From NCBI RefSeq assembly GCF_001542405.1, contig NZ_LNCD01000128.1:1-64000 (forward strand): a stretch of 64,000 nt of DNA. The letters run 5' to 3'. A program made the translations under genes and the position numbers. The stretch comes from Rhizobium altiplani. GTDB taxonomy: Bacteria > Pseudomonadota > Alphaproteobacteria > Rhizobiales > Rhizobiaceae. This document shows, piece by piece, positions 63,290 through 64,000 of this stretch. The notes beneath the pieces are model-generated. The model was not told the DNA's origin and searched no databases. It saw only the letters and a program-made list of their open reading frames with translations. Position 1 is the stretch's first letter. Every line of letters starts with the position of its first letter.

Positions 63290-63629
63290 TGCGCGCAGCT
63301 CTCCCAATTGTCCTTAATTGCGACCTTTATCGCACGCGTACCCTCGGATACGAAAAACATTCTGTCAAGAATGTGAAGCTGCCTTTTGCGTACAATCCGC
63401 CGTGGATTTCTTCGCACCTTCCAGAGAAAGCCCAAAGGAACGAGATAGCAAGAGACTGGGGGCGCCTTGAGTTACACACCCGCCACCGTACTGAAAAATA
63501 CTAGGGAGAATGTATTTTGTGCGCGCCGGCATGTTCGACTTGCAATGTGCAGCCAATCTGGGTAGGGATACTCATAGGACGGAAATAATACGCCTTAGTA
63601 CAAAAGGTGAGTCTAGGTCCGGAGGCAAT
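63290..63629 (+). other. Divergent promoter region of esterase and deacetylase
   Basis: 340 bp without a gene. Holds one clear TetR-type palindrome (63498-63511) and an overlapping GTACT half-site at 63488. GGAGG at 63621-63625 is the ribosome-binding site for the deacetylase. Nothing else is recognised. Confidence 0.5.
63498..63511. promoter_or_regulatory. TetR-type operator before the polysaccharide deacetylase
   Basis: ATACT-aggg-AGAAT matches RTACT-N4-RGTAT at 9/10 positions, with an extra GTACT half-site 10 bp upstream and no full partner at 20 bp. It lies between the divergent esterase and deacetylase genes. Confidence 0.5.
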
Positions 63630-64000
63630 ATGACGACGGTCTGTCTGACTTTCGATTTTGACGCGGTATCGCTATGGATCAGCACCATGCGCCAAATAAG
63701 CGCCACGCCCCTTTCACGGGGCGAGTTTGGTGCGCTTGTGGGACTGCCGAGAGTGCTTGACCTGCTCACTCGGAACAGCATTCCCGCAACATTTTTCGTG
63801 CCATCGCATACCGCAGGGGCGTTTCCAACCGAGACAGGCCGAATCCGCGAGCTTGGACACGAGATCGCGCTTCACGGCTATTGTCACGAGACCCCAGTAG
63901 GCCTTTCCCGTGCCGAGGAAGAAAGGCTCATCGACCGCTCGATCAAGAAGCTTCGTGGAGTTTTGGGCGAAGACTACAACCCCGTAGGCTACAGGTCTCC
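63630..64000 (+). CDS. Polysaccharide deacetylase family protein (5' part)
   Basis: The window ends inside this gene, and about 123 codons are seen. The start MTTVCLTFDFDAVSLW has the first NodB-homology motif (TFDFD), and GHEIALHGYCHE is the metal-binding H-x(3)-H-type motif. NodB-family members remove N-acetyl or formyl groups or hydrolyse cyclic imides. No signal peptide is visible, so a cytoplasmic role is likely, and a small-molecule amidase is possible. It is read away from the esterase across a TetR-type operator. Confidence 0.85.
   Translation, partial: MTTVCLTFDFDAVSLWISTMRQISATPLSRGEFGALVGLPRVLDLLTRNSIPATFFVPSHTAGAFPTETGRIRELGHEIALHGYCHETPVGLSRAEEERLIDRSIKKLRGVLGEDYNPVGYRS

Noticed and set aside
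1..64000. CRISPR arrays, tRNA/rRNA genes, replication or transfer origin
   Set aside because: I looked for regularly spaced repeats, tRNA-like cloverleaf genes, repABC and transfer genes and saw none.

Overview
This window reads as an accessory replicon (plasmid or chromid) of a Rhizobiaceae bacterium, most likely Rhizobium. The evidence is GC-rich coding with tightly packed operons, a large number of ABC importers, a monocarboxylate permease beside a two-component system laid out like MctP/MctSR of Rhizobium leguminosarum, and many decayed insertion sequences. I saw no rRNA, tRNA, CRISPR array, replication or conjugation genes.

Layout. (1) 1-7575: two flavin monooxygenases of the NtaA/DszA and DszC types, then a sugar-type (CUT2) ABC importer with two tandem Tat-exported binding proteins, probably for organosulfur or related scavenging. 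(2) 7576-8567: degenerate DNA holding a frameshifted chemoreceptor scrap. (3) 8568-27698: a long catabolic block. It holds a polar amino-acid ABC importer, a RidA protein, a LysR regulator, a class V aminotransferase, a GMC oxidoreductase, an MDR reductase, a GlcD-type FAD enzyme, a BisC-type molybdoenzyme, an aldehyde dehydrogenase and a spermidine/putrescine-type ABC importer. (4) 27796-37640: a mobile-element graveyard (IS21-like end, IS1111, IS6 copies, IS630, IS3-like ends). Inside it are a P1 peptidase/RpiR pair and a small terpenoid cassette: a cis-prenyl diphosphate synthase, a broken small ORF and a class I terpene synthase, bracketed by two same-orientation IS6-family copies. (5) 37664-41661: mctP, a DUF3311 partner and mctR/mctS. 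(6) 41665-43495: a decayed Lrp/amino-acid ABC locus cut by a 304-bp transposase-less IS21-type element. (7) 43605-64000: a second catabolic block. It has two different ETF pairs, ETF:quinone oxidoreductase, gabT and a broken gabD, a cupin, an extra adenylate kinase, a 4HBT thioesterase, a nitronate monooxygenase, an SDR, a TetR regulator, a two-subunit FAD/[2Fe-2S] oxidase, a MaoC hydratase, a citrate-synthase-like enzyme, RidA, a Tat-exported carboxylesterase and the start of a polysaccharide deacetylase.

How the parts fit. In block 7 almost every promoter region carries the same 14-bp palindrome, RTACT-N4-RGTAT, often as two copies 20-21 bp apart. It occurs before etfBA, between the nitronate monooxygenase and SDR operons, just upstream of the tetR gene itself, before maoC, between the citrate-synthase-like gene and ridA, and before the esterase/deacetylase pair. 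This suggests one autoregulated TetR regulon spanning about 20 kb and governing an unassigned CoA-thioester/amine catabolic pathway whose electrons drain through ETF to quinone. A similar tandem site precedes the GMC oxidoreductase operon at 14467. The two most promising leads are this regulon and the cis-prenyltransferase/terpene synthase cassette. Substrates of both are inference only.
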